The position numbers and the translations under genes were made by a program. Below are positions 9,547-17,086 of a DNA stretch of 64,000 nt, in pieces (the first letter of the stretch is position 1; the number at the start of each line of letters is the position of its first letter). A model generated the notes under the pieces. It made no database searches. It was not told the DNA's origin and saw only the letters and a list, made by a program, of their open reading frames with translations. The stretch comes from Candidatus Villigracilis affinis (lineage in GTDB: Bacteria; Chloroflexota; Anaerolineae; Anaerolineales; Villigracilaceae), in the NCBI GenBank assembly GCA_016718275.1, contig JADKEA010000022.1, positions 49,800-113,799 on the forward strand. Direction: 5' to 3'.

Positions 9547-9572
9547 TCAAACACTTGGATTGGTTGTATATT
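9544..9572 (+). promoter_or_regulatory. Promoter behind lipA (module copy A)
   Basis: TTATCA at 9544-9549, 17-base spacer, TATATT at 9567-9572. The spacer has the same end (GGTTG or GGCTG directly before TATA) as the copy at 11638-11666 and resembles the one at 16331-16359. Confidence 0.5.
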
Positions 9573-9633
9573 GGGATAATTCGGAATATGACGGTTCTTC
9601 CAACATCATCCTACCGATCAAGGGTCACTGGCT

Positions 9634-10480
9634 GTGCGTCTTACGAAAAAACAAACCGGATCAAACGAGTTAACAACGGATGTGAAATTCAGCCCTGGTC
9701 CCAAATGGCTAAGTTGGGACTTTCTGGCTGACCCTGTAACAATTTGCGGAAGCAGATTGCATGACAGGCAAGTAAACCCATTGGCTGGGGTAAAGAGTTC
9801 GCCTACCCTTGGGGTAATGGCGGCGGCTATTGGCTGGTTGATGGTATTTGTTCTGGAAGAATCCGCTCCTTTTGTGACTCTTGTTCTCTCGTTGTTGGCG
9901 GTGGGGCTACGTTCAATCTTTGATGAGATGGTAAATGGCAGGCTGGACAATTTATCTTTCCAATTCTGTTCCGCTTTTCTTTCCAGATGGACGACCACCT
10001 TCTTCTCTCTATGGGTGGCTTTGGATGGGCGCGGTACCACTGGCTGTGGGATTGCAGGCGTGGGCAAAGATTTAGTCCAAACGATTTTCCAGAACACAGT
10101 GGCAGTAAAACGATTGGCCTTCCCATGGCCAAGGGATAGCAATCCTTTGGCTTGCCCTGGTCGATTCGCTGCTCTGCTCGTTACCATATGGCGCGCTGTT
10201 CCGTTACCGCAAGGTACAGGGTTGAGCAGGCGCAGATCAAATGGGGTTTATGCCAGCTTGTTTTTCGGCTTGACCTGCTTATCATTATTACCACTCTCGT
10301 TGGAATCCGAGAACAGCATTAACGACCTCTTGGAGTCCTGTTTGTGGTTCGTCATCAGTTGTAGCGGCATTGGGCTTTCGATCCTGCGTTACCGCTTGTG
10401 GGATATTGACTTCATTATCAACCGTTCGCTGGTCTATGGCGCGCTCACTGCTTTGCTTGCCCCCTCTTGGGGCAGCTTAT
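9634..10480 (+). pseudogene. Decayed membrane sensor region of a kinase (several frameshifts)
   Basis: One long frame spans this stretch, but its translation is only partly protein-like. Family-like pieces are spread over all three frames: a PDGRPPSS-type segment followed by a hydrophobic run (about 9985-10070), QIKWGL (about 10230), then LRYRLWDIDFIINRSL in the main frame (about 10380-10430). In Chloroflexota this order (helices, PDGR loop, QxKW, YRLWDID, membrane hairpin, RRxLQRFVDxRFY) is the N-terminal membrane module of GAF-type sensor kinases. The last break is at the C-run near 10460, after which the intact kinase frame takes over. Either this module is a pseudogene or the sequence contains several indel errors. 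Confidence 0.6.
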
Positions 10481-11482
10481 TTTGGTCTCCCATCTCTTTC
10501 AAAATCTTTCAGGGGCCTTGTCGCTGTCGCCGTGTCTGCGGCTGTTTTTGGGGCAATCTTTCAGCCTGCACGTCGTCAGCTTCAACGCTTCGTGGATCAG
10601 CGTTTCTATCACATCGAAATTGATTACCAAAAAACGCCGCCAGATATCTCCACCAGTGGCAACACAGAAGTTCTGCGTCAAACCCGCTTCGGCGTATACG
10701 ACGATCTTGAATTGATCGGGCGCGGCGGCATGGCGGATGTGTATAAATCCATCCATCCCACACTGGGCACTCCAGTTGCCATCAAAATCCTGCCGGAACG
10801 TCTCGCCGTCGAAAATGAATTTCGTCAGCGCTTTGTCCGCGAGGCTTTGGTTGTCTCCAAACTACAACATCCTAACATCGTCCGCATCTTTGACTCCGGC
10901 GAGCAGGATGGCCGTCATTACATGGTGATGGAATATCTGGCAGGCAAGGATTTAGATCGCCTGATCAAGAACAATGGCAAACTGCCGCTCGCTCAGGCTT
11001 TGCCGCTTATTCAACAGATCGCGTCCGCGCTGGATTATGCACACATGCAAGGATTTGTTCATCGCGACATCAAACCGTCCAACGTCCTATTAGATTCAAA
11101 TGGCACGCGCGCCGTGCTGACAGATTTTGGCATTGCTAAAATCAACGATGCGCATACGGTCATGACGGTCACTGGTTATATGTTGGGTACTTTTGATTAC
11201 ATCGCCCCGGAACAAATTCAAGAATCAGCCCATGTGGATGGCAAAGCGGATATTTATGCCCTCGGCGTGATGGTCTACCAAATGCTGACCGGAGAAATGC
11301 CATTCAAACACAGCAATCCCGGTGCGCTGCTGATCGCCCATTTGAATCAACCTCCGCCTAACGCATGCGATATCCTGCCTGACCTGCCACATCATATCGC
11401 TGCTGCAATTCAACGGGCAATGGCAAAGAAACCAGATGAGCGATTTGCAACTGCAACGGAGTTTGCAATAGAAATCGCCTGA
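10370..11482 (+). CDS. Serine/threonine protein kinase, N-terminally linked to a sensor membrane module
   Basis: Eukaryotic-type (Hanks) kinase. In the 370-residue frame the glycine loop is GRGGMADV, the ATP lysine is in VAIKI (K139), the catalytic loop is HRDIKPSNV, and the metal-binding loop is DFGIAK, then APEQ. All catalytic residues are present. From about residue 33 the N-terminus reads as the end of the membrane module described in the previous entry (FQPARRQLQRFVDQRFY), so the real protein was probably a fusion of that module, normally found on histidine kinases, to a Ser/Thr kinase. The first 30 residues of the frame are probably not coding. The stop codon TGA lies exactly where similarity to the lipA 3' end begins, so the C-terminus may be truncated by that junction. 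Confidence 0.75.
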   Translation: MGFRSCVTACGILTSLSTVRWSMARSLLCLPPLGAAYFGLPSLSKSFRGLVAVAVSAAVFGAIFQPARRQLQRFVDQRFYHIEIDYQKTPPDISTSGNTEVLRQTRFGVYDDLELIGRGGMADVYKSIHPTLGTPVAIKILPERLAVENEFRQRFVREALVVSKLQHPNIVRIFDSGEQDGRHYMVMEYLAGKDLDRLIKNNGKLPLAQALPLIQQIASALDYAHMQGFVHRDIKPSNVLLDSNGTRAVLTDFGIAKINDAHTVMTVTGYMLGTFDYIAPEQIQESAHVDGKADIYALGVMVYQMLTGEMPFKHSNPGALLIAHLNQPPPNACDILPDLPHHIAAAIQRAMAKKPDERFATATEFAIEIA

Positions 11483-11604
11483 CGCTGGCAAGGTCTTTGT
11501 ATCACGCTGCGGAACAGGCAGTGCGCTGAGCTTGTCGAAGCGTCCGCGCGTTGAGTGTGGTGCATCGCAAGTTGTATGGGGAAAAGGCAAGTGAATAGTT
11601 GAAA

Positions 11605-11637
11605 GCATCTCGCCAATTATGACGGGATGTTTTTTTA
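11605..11637 (+). terminator. Terminator in module copy B
   Basis: CATCTCG pairs with CGGGATG, followed by a run of seven T. Confidence 0.6.
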
Positions 11638-11666
11638 TTGTCAAAAGCCTGGATCGGCTGTATAGT
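11638..11666 (+). promoter_or_regulatory. Promoter of serine hydrolase (module copy B)
   Basis: TTGTCA at 11638-11643, 17-base spacer, TATAGT at 11661-11666, 37 bases before the ATG at 11704. GGAGAG at about 11693 is the ribosome binding site. Confidence 0.65.
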
Positions 11667-11703
11667 CAGTCTTTATATCTAACCTTAAAACTGGAGAGTG
11701 TAA

Positions 11704-12726
11704 ATGAATGATGACGAGTTGATTGAAAAAGTAAATATACTGCTGGATGCCCAAGCCGCCGCCGACAAATTCTCCGGATCCGTACTCATTGCCCGAGAAA
11801 ACCAAGTCATCCTTACAGAAGCGCGCGGCTACGCAATTCATCCCAATATACTGCTTAATCAACCAGACACCAAATTCAACATCGCCTCTGTTACCAAAAT
11901 GCTGACAGCCGTTGCTGTCATACAGCTTGTCGCTGATGGGAAACTCGACCTGCATAAGCCGGTTGCGACTTACAACCCTGACCTGCCTCATGCCAGCGAA
12001 ATCACCATCCACCAACTCTTAACACACACCGCGGGTTTTGACCGCTATTGGAACGATGCCTATCGTGCTGCGCGTTCAGACCTGCGCACCGTGAATGACT
12101 ACCTGAAGTTGTTCGCCACAACTCCGCTTGAATTTCCACCTGGCACACGCCATCACTATGGCAATACCGGCTATGTTGTGCTTGGAGCATTGATCGAGCA
12201 GGTCACCGGGAAATCATATTATGACCATATGCGTGAGTCGATCTATCAACCATTGGGCATGCAAAATACAGATCACTTTGAAATGGATCTGCCTATCGCG
12301 AATTGCGCTGTGGGATACACCAACGACAATTGGTTTGGACCAGAGGATGGACAAAGGCGATCCAATCACTTTATCTATGCTGTTAAAGGCAGTCCTTCTG
12401 AACATTGCTTTTCAACCGTGCAGGATCTGTTCCTCTTTTGTCAGGCACTCCAGACCGGTCGTCTGTTAGATGCCCATCATACAGATTTATGTTTTACCCC
12501 GCACGCAGCAGGTGAACAACCCGGAGTCAGTTATGGCTATGGCTTCCATATTATCGATGATGGCAAGCATGGACGCGTCATCGGTCATGGTGGGCGCGCC
12601 ATGGGTGGTGATGCCTTTGCCTTAATGTATCGCGACCTCGGCTATACGGTTGTTGTCTTGTCGAATTATGATCGCCCAGCCGCACGCAATATTTATACTG
12701 GCATTGCCGATATGCTTATTACCTAA
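11704..12726 (+). CDS. Serine hydrolase, class C beta-lactamase/penicillin-binding-protein fold
   Basis: The 340-residue protein has the three active-site elements of the beta-lactamase class C/esterase superfamily: SVTK (S62, K65), YGN (Y152) and a late HGG motif in GHGGRAMGG. No signal peptide is visible, so it is probably cytoplasmic and more likely an esterase or peptidase than a resistance enzyme. It stands alone between two repeat copies of the lipA-end module, in line with its being inserted cargo. Confidence 0.85.
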   Translation: MNDDELIEKVNILLDAQAAADKFSGSVLIARENQVILTEARGYAIHPNILLNQPDTKFNIASVTKMLTAVAVIQLVADGKLDLHKPVATYNPDLPHASEITIHQLLTHTAGFDRYWNDAYRAARSDLRTVNDYLKLFATTPLEFPPGTRHHYGNTGYVVLGALIEQVTGKSYYDHMRESIYQPLGMQNTDHFEMDLPIANCAVGYTNDNWFGPEDGQRRSNHFIYAVKGSPSEHCFSTVQDLFLFCQALQTGRLLDAHHTDLCFTPHAAGEQPGVSYGYGFHIIDDGKHGRVIGHGGRAMGGDAFALMYRDLGYTVVVLSNYDRPAARNIYTGIADMLIT

Positions 12727-12752
12727 CAGCGAAGCCGGTTTGAAGTTAAGTG

Positions 12753-12790
12753 CGGCGTATTAGAAATTGTATGGGAAATGAAAGTAAAAA
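12753..12790 (+). repeat. Short, decayed lipA-3'-end copy
   Basis: The word TTAGAAATTGTATGGGAAAT with following AAAGTAAA resembles the last 35 bases of lipA (GGAAGTTGTATGGAACTG, GTAAGTGAA). No hairpin follows here. Confidence 0.4.
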
Positions 12791-12837
12791 ATTAATGAGT
12801 TAACGGTGACATAGAAAATAAAGGTAATTAAGACAAA

Positions 12838-13638
12838 ATGACAATAGATAAACTCACGCCAGAATTCGAGACATTTCAGGGAGAATTGAAGTCTTTTATC
12901 CTGCGCATGACTGCCAGTGTGCAGGATGCTGAGGATATTGTCCAAGAAACTTATATTAAGGCCCATGCAAAGCTGAACACCTTTCGAGGCGAGTCCTCTT
13001 TGAAGACATGGGTCTTTAGCATTGCATCCAACCTTGCAAGGGATCTATTGAGAGCAAAGAAGAGATGGCCAGAAAATGTGACGGATATTTGCAGGGAGGA
13101 AGTGCTGGGCAATCGCCAGTTCTTTCAGGAAGCTCTACACATCCGCGAAACATCGCCGCAGGGAAATTTCGAGATCAAGGAGCATATTGCTTTTTGTTTT
13201 ACATGTGTTTCCAGGTCTCTTCCGCTGGAACAACAGCTTGCCTTGCTTCTGAAAGAAGCATATGGTTTCTCAGTCAAGGAAACTGCCCAGATTCTTGATC
13301 AAACAGATGCCATGGTGAAATATTATTTACACACAAGTCGCAGCAAGATGATCGATATTTTCGACCACCGCTGTTCCCTGATCAACAAGCAGGGGATTTG
13401 TCACCAATGTACAGAGTTGAACGGCATCTTTAATCCCAAACAAAAGGCGCAGGAAGAACTGGTCAAGATCGAAATGGCAAAAGATGCTGAAAATAAGAGT
13501 AAAGAGGAATTGTTCGATCTGCGGATGAAAATCCTGCAGGAACTGGATCCGTTCGAATCCGGGGCAGCGGAATTACAACTGCATCATTTGGAGCATAACA
13601 GGCAGGTCATGGAAAGATACCTGGAAGAAAAAGGGTAA
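12838..13638 (+). CDS. ECF-type RNA polymerase sigma factor with Cys-containing C-terminal extension
   Basis: Region 2 is clear (DAEDIVQETYIKAH, then SSLKTWVFSIASNLARDLLR, about residues 28-70) and region 4 follows (SVKETAQILDQT, about 143-155). After region 4 come about 85 extra residues starting with a cysteine cluster (CSLINKQGICHQC) that could bind a metal, then a charged helical tail. ECF factors with such tails often need no separate anti-sigma factor; that is family knowledge, not shown here. The three small genes behind it are plausible targets or companions. The ribosome binding site is weak. Confidence 0.85.
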   Translation: MTIDKLTPEFETFQGELKSFILRMTASVQDAEDIVQETYIKAHAKLNTFRGESSLKTWVFSIASNLARDLLRAKKRWPENVTDICREEVLGNRQFFQEALHIRETSPQGNFEIKEHIAFCFTCVSRSLPLEQQLALLLKEAYGFSVKETAQILDQTDAMVKYYLHTSRSKMIDIFDHRCSLINKQGICHQCTELNGIFNPKQKAQEELVKIEMAKDAENKSKEELFDLRMKILQELDPFESGAAELQLHHLEHNRQVMERYLEEKG

Positions 13639-13692
13639 TTTGCCTATCATTTTTCTCCTTCAAATCGTCTAAATAAGAAAAGGAGTTACAAA

Positions 13693-14175
13693 ATGAATAA
13701 TGCACAGACAAACCCAAAGTCGCAGACGGGAAAAGCCTTTACGAGCAAGACCCTGTTCAGTCGGGAAACAAGTGTCAGTGTGAATATCGAAGCGGACCCG
13801 TCCATTGTGTGGGCTTTGCTTACGCATGCATCCGATGTCCCGAGATGGAATTCCACTGTCGTTTCGATGAAAGGTGAGATCAAGGAAGGCGGGGCAATTG
13901 AGCTTAAGTCCACGCTGGATGAAAAAAGAGTTTTCAAATTAAAGGTGAAGGAATTTGTGCCGGAAAAACGGCTGGTTTGGGGAGACAGCATGGGCAGCCG
14001 TGTTTATACGCTTGACAAAAATGCGGGAGGCGTCCTCTTTACCATGTCTGAAAAGATCGGAGGTCCGCTTTTCCCATTGTTTGCTAAAATGATTCCATCA
14101 TTTGATGAATCTTTTGAAAAATTCGCGGCAGATCTAAAAAAAGAAGCCGAAACGATTCAAGGCTCGAAAAAATAA
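13693..14175 (+). CDS. SRPBCC (START/Bet v1-like) ligand-binding protein
   Basis: 160 residues with the pattern of the polyketide cyclase/START-like superfamily: an N-terminal strand with PSIVWALLTHASDVPRWN, a central KEFVPEKRLVW and a long C-terminal amphipathic helix. Such proteins bind small hydrophobic ligands; the substrate is not predictable. A good AGGAG stands 7 bases before the ATG. It follows the sigma factor by 54 bases and the next gene by 16, so the three are likely one operon. Confidence 0.75.
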   Translation: MNNAQTNPKSQTGKAFTSKTLFSRETSVSVNIEADPSIVWALLTHASDVPRWNSTVVSMKGEIKEGGAIELKSTLDEKRVFKLKVKEFVPEKRLVWGDSMGSRVYTLDKNAGGVLFTMSEKIGGPLFPLFAKMIPSFDESFEKFAADLKKEAETIQGSKK

Positions 14176-14191
14176 ACCAAAGGAAACCATC

Positions 14192-14593
14192 ATGGAAAAA
14201 AGAACCAAAGACAACCCCTGGAAATTAAAAACACCTCCCCAAACATCCGACTATGAAATGTATGTGGATACGAAAGATGGGAAGGAAATTATTGTTTGCA
14301 CGGTCGGAACAACTGTATTGCATTATGACTATCGTTGTCTTGCAGACCTGCACGCCATGTTAAAAAAGCATGGCGACTGGATGGAACTGGGCAGCAAGGA
14401 TGAAAAGCAGGAAACTGTTGAAGGCACTGTAGAACACTGGGCACGTTCGTCGAAAAACCCCATTGGCGGCTGGTATGGACTTAAGAAAGGCTTCAAAGGG
14501 CGTTTTGCCATGTATATTCCGCCATTGATGGAAGCGTTGGGGCTTGCAGAAGTGGAACATAATGCGCGAAACAATAGAATGAGAGCAAAATAG
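14192..14593 (+). CDS. Small conserved protein of unknown function (DUF6855-like)
   Basis: 133 residues, soluble, no signal peptide. The strongly patterned ends (TKDNPWKLKTPP at the start, GGWYGLKKGFKGRFAMYIPP and HNARNNRMRAK at the end) look like a conserved family that I recall as DUF6855; the name is from memory. Function unknown. GGAAACC precedes the ATG. It probably belongs to the sigma factor operon. Confidence 0.65.
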   Translation: MEKRTKDNPWKLKTPPQTSDYEMYVDTKDGKEIIVCTVGTTVLHYDYRCLADLHAMLKKHGDWMELGSKDEKQETVEGTVEHWARSSKNPIGGWYGLKKGFKGRFAMYIPPLMEALGLAEVEHNARNNRMRAK

Positions 14594-14673
14594 ACATCCA
14601 TTCGTTATAATAAGATTTGACCAGACTCGCCAAAAACTCTTACCGTTTTATATCTAGAAAGGATGCGCTCAAT

Positions 14674-15033
14674 ATGTTAAATCTAAATTCAGTCATGATC
14701 GGAACGAAACAACTCAAGGTATTATCAGCCTTCTATGAAAAGGTCCTCGGAAAGCCAGCGGACATGGTCGATCAAGACAATGGTTTCTACGGATGGCAGG
14801 TGGGCGGTACCTTTATGGGTGTATTGGAACATTCAGAAATGGGCGGCAACACCAAGGATCCGGGACGTGTGATGCTTAATTTTGAAACCACGCAGATCAA
14901 AGAAGAGTTTGAGAGAATCAAGGCGATTGGCGCTGTAGTCATCAAGGAACCCGGTGAAATGGGACAAGGCTGGATCGCTACCCTCGCCGACCCGGATGGA
15001 AACTACTTTCAATTGATGACTCCGATGGGATAG
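14674..15033 (+). CDS. VOC (glyoxalase/bleomycin-resistance-like) family protein
   Basis: One betaalphabetabetabeta unit pair: the first half starts MIGTKQLKVLSAFYEKVLG and the second ends with LADPDGNYFQLM, the usual metal-ligand glutamate being replaced by Q here. I start it at ATG 14674 because AAAGGA lies 10 bases before it; an upstream TTG frame to 14617 adds 19 residues without family similarity. 119 residues is normal for one VOC subunit, active as a dimer. The substrate is unknown. Confidence 0.78.
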   Translation: MLNLNSVMIGTKQLKVLSAFYEKVLGKPADMVDQDNGFYGWQVGGTFMGVLEHSEMGGNTKDPGRVMLNFETTQIKEEFERIKAIGAVVIKEPGEMGQGWIATLADPDGNYFQLMTPMG

Positions 15034-15054
15034 TCATTGGGAAGGCAGTAACAG

Positions 15055-15108
15055 GTAAATAGTGAGAAGTGAAAACCTCCCGCCGTTTGTTGGCAGGAGG
15101 TTTTTTTA
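15055..15108 (+). repeat. Partial module copy D: lipA tail word plus terminator
   Basis: GTAAATAGTGAGAAGTGAA resembles the lipA tail GTGAATAGTGAGTAGTGAA (17 of 19 bases as I read them). A terminator follows: CCTCCCGCC, loop, GGCAGGAGG and seven T (15077-15108). The promoter part of the module is not recognisable here. Confidence 0.5.
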
Positions 15109-15205
15109 TATCTCATCTGGGGAATTTGAACTCGCCCGTAACTTTTTGCTTAGCATTTCGACTATAACTGATATAGATAGTCCAGTTTAAAAGGAAGGTA
15201 AGACA

Positions 15206-16255
15206 ATGAACAAAATCACGAATATAAGTTTGAAGCGCATGACCTTGCGTGGCCTTTTAGTAGCTGCCTGTATCATCTCACTAGTGATGCTGCCGTTCTC
15301 GGCCAGTACCGCTCTTGCAGCCGCAGTGAACTACCAACCTGTGTTAACCGCAACTCCTGTGAGCGGAACTGCGCCTCTTACAGTCAACTTCACAAGATCT
15401 GTCATCACCGATCCCAACGGCCCCATTATCAGCTACGTCACGCTGAACTATGGGGACAGCAACCCAGGCGTATCTGGCACGCTTGATTTTGGAGATGGTA
15501 CCCCGACATTCACCCTTAATCAAATTTCAAGCCATACCTACATACAATCCGGTGTCTATTTTGCCAATCTTACGGTGTTCTACGTTGATAACACCAGTGT
15601 TTCTACAACGCTCATCATCACTGTCAACCCCAGCGTGATCCCAGAGCAGTTGCCGCTGATAACCGCATCTCCGTCAAACGGTACTGCGCCATTGACTACC
15701 ACCTTGACTAGTTCCGCTACCATGAATCCGAACGGCCCCATGATTAATTCCTATCAGGTGAACTATGGGGATGGAACCAGCAACCAGTTTATTTTGAACA
15801 CTGGCAACGGTGTCACGTCATTTACTGGGACTTCAAGCCACGTCTACACCACTGCTGGCACCTACACCGCCACATTGACGGTAACTTACAATAATGCTGT
15901 CAGCGCCAGCGCCACGACCACGATCATCGTCAACCCCGTTGTCGATACTGTGTTACGAAGCACAGCGGTCAATCTCTCGGCCACGTTGAAAAAGACCACC
16001 GTCAACGTAAGCGGCACCGTCATTGTTCAAGACGGCAATGGTGTGTCCATTCCCGGTGCAGTGGTCTCCATAACCTGGGTCAAGCCAAATGGACGAATGG
16101 TCACACAAAACGCGAAAACAAACGCGAACGGTGTCGCCAAATTCAGCACCAGCGGAAACCTTGGCACTTTCACACTGACTGTCACCAATATTCGCAAAAC
16201 AGGCTATAGCTTTGACAGTGTCAACAGCGTGTTAAGCGGGAGTATTACGAAGTAA
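15206..16255 (+). CDS. Secreted protein with two PKD-type domains and a C-terminal Ig-like domain
   Basis: The first 45 residues are a signal peptide ending near TALAAA. Two PKD-like repeats follow (about 48-145 and 150-248), each starting with SGTAPLT or NGTAPLT and containing LDFGDGT or VNYGDGT, then a beta-rich domain (about 255-349) like those that carry VSITWVKPNGR in extracellular proteins. There is no membrane anchor or SLH domain, so it may be released or bound by the domains themselves. A role in adhesion or matrix is inferred from domain type only. AGGAAGG precedes the ATG. Confidence 0.75.
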   Translation: MNKITNISLKRMTLRGLLVAACIISLVMLPFSASTALAAAVNYQPVLTATPVSGTAPLTVNFTRSVITDPNGPIISYVTLNYGDSNPGVSGTLDFGDGTPTFTLNQISSHTYIQSGVYFANLTVFYVDNTSVSTTLIITVNPSVIPEQLPLITASPSNGTAPLTTTLTSSATMNPNGPMINSYQVNYGDGTSNQFILNTGNGVTSFTGTSSHVYTTAGTYTATLTVTYNNAVSASATTTIIVNPVVDTVLRSTAVNLSATLKKTTVNVSGTVIVQDGNGVSIPGAVVSITWVKPNGRMVTQNAKTNANGVAKFSTSGNLGTFTLTVTNIRKTGYSFDSVNSVLSGSITK

Positions 16256-16290
16256 GTACAAGGATTGAAAAAAAGAATATCAATCTCAAC

Positions 16291-16329
16291 AAAAAGCCAT
16301 CCTGCTGGTAAATAGCGGGATGGCTTTTT
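16291..16329 (+). terminator. Terminator of PKD protein gene
   Basis: AAAAGCCATCC...GCT pairs with AGCGGGATGGCTTTT, followed by T-rich sequence. Confidence 0.75.
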
Positions 16330-16330
16330 G

Positions 16331-16359
16331 TTGTCAAACCTACAGTACAGTTGTATATT
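16331..16359 (+). promoter_or_regulatory. Promoter of acetyltransferase (module copy C)
   Basis: TTGTCA at 16331-16336, 17-base spacer, TATATT at 16354-16359. Like copies A and B it sits directly behind a terminator with TTTTTGTT between them. No lipA tail is seen before this copy. Confidence 0.55.
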
Positions 16360-16428
16360 TAAACCCAGCATATTGGAAAGCATGTTTTTCTCATCACAAA
16401 GATTTAACGAAAAAGGAACCTATCATCC

Positions 16429-16938
16429 ATGAACATTCTCGAAACAGACCGTTTAATTCTCCGCAATGCAACCGCAGACGATGCTCCATTCATTCTCGAT
16501 CTGCTGAACCAGCCTTCGTTCATTCGATTCATTGGAGACCGTGGAATCCGTGACCTGGATGGCGCGCGCGAATACATTCAAACCAGACTGGTCAAAAGTT
16601 ATGACAGCCATGGCTTCGGGTTGTATTTAACCCTCTTGAAGGAAGGCGATATTCCCATTGGTATTTGCGGCCTGGTAAAGCGCGAAGGACTCGATGATGT
16701 GGATGTCGGCTTTGCATTCCTGCCGCAATACGAATCCAAAGGCTACGGATTCGAATCCGCTGCTGCAATCATGGACTACAGCAGGGACACACTGGGATTA
16801 AAGCGAATTGCAGGAATCACCACGACGGATAACCACAGATCGATCCGTCTGCTCGAAAAGCTGGGACTCAAATTCGAAAAGATGATCAAACTCCCGAACG
16901 ACGATGAGGAGTTAAAGTTCTTCATACGCACGTTATAA
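16429..16938 (+). CDS. GNAT acetyltransferase, RimJ/RimL type
   Basis: 169 residues starting ETDRLILRNATADDAPFI, the usual opening of RimJ/RimL-like N-acetyltransferases. The acetyl-CoA loop region reads AFLPQYESKGYGFESA, and TTDNHRSIRLLEKLGLKFE is the conserved end. The usual target is a protein N-terminus, an amino acid or a small amine; it cannot be narrowed further. The gene is monocistronic behind module copy C. Confidence 0.85.
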   Translation: MNILETDRLILRNATADDAPFILDLLNQPSFIRFIGDRGIRDLDGAREYIQTRLVKSYDSHGFGLYLTLLKEGDIPIGICGLVKREGLDDVDVGFAFLPQYESKGYGFESAAAIMDYSRDTLGLKRIAGITTTDNHRSIRLLEKLGLKFEKMIKLPNDDEELKFFIRTL

Positions 16939-17000
16939 CCCGGCAATCGTTCAGTAAAACAAACAGTGAAAAACATAATCTTTTTTTAAGACAAGCGTAC

Positions 17001-17029
17001 TTGTTTGTACAATCGATATGAGCTATCAT
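17001..17029 (+). promoter_or_regulatory. Promoter of phnD-like gene
   Basis: TTGTTT at 17001-17006, 17-base spacer, TATCAT at 17024-17029. GTACTTGTTTGTAC (16998-17010) gives dyad symmetry over the -35 box, a possible operator. The leader also contains GGGGCGC...GCCCC (17041-17057). Confidence 0.45.
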
Positions 17030-17086
17030 CTTTAAGTCAGGGGCGCTGTTTGCCCCATAAACTGTTATCTCTTAAGAGGAGAAGAA

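Larger units (their letters stand above)
9402..9572 (+). repeat. Reference copy of lipA-3'-end/terminator/promoter module (copy A)
   Basis: Contains the end of lipA, a terminator hairpin with a T-run, and a promoter. Equivalent order recurs at 11483-11666; partial forms occur at 12753-12790, 15055-15108 and 16291-16359. Shared lipA words include TATCACGC, CCGCGCGTTGAG and GTTGTATGG. Confidence 0.6.
11483..11666 (+). repeat. Second copy (B) of lipA-3'-end/terminator/promoter module
   Basis: About 110 bases resemble the last 90 bases of lipA, including the TGAATAG end, interrupted by an extra block of about 20 bases (around 11520-11541) that contains GCTGAGCTTGTCGAAGC, a short word typical of dispersed REP-like elements. 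A hairpin with T-run (11605-11637) and a promoter (11638-11666) follow in the same order as behind lipA. Confidence 0.65.

Noticed and set aside
9634..10623. Long open frame of 329 codons read as one normal protein
   Set aside because: Only its last part is protein-like in this frame; the rest shows family pieces in other frames, so it is better described as a broken membrane module.
11704..12726. Beta-lactamase as an antibiotic-resistance gene
   Set aside because: The motifs are shared by esterases and peptidases of the same fold, and no signal peptide is visible.
12727..12837. tRNA or small RNA gene in gaps between genes
   Set aside because: I looked for cloverleaf features and TTCGANNC words in the gaps and found no convincing tRNA anywhere in the window.
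16940..17086. Riboswitch in the phnD leader
   Set aside because: Only a short GC hairpin and a possible operator dyad are visible; no known riboswitch core could be recognised.
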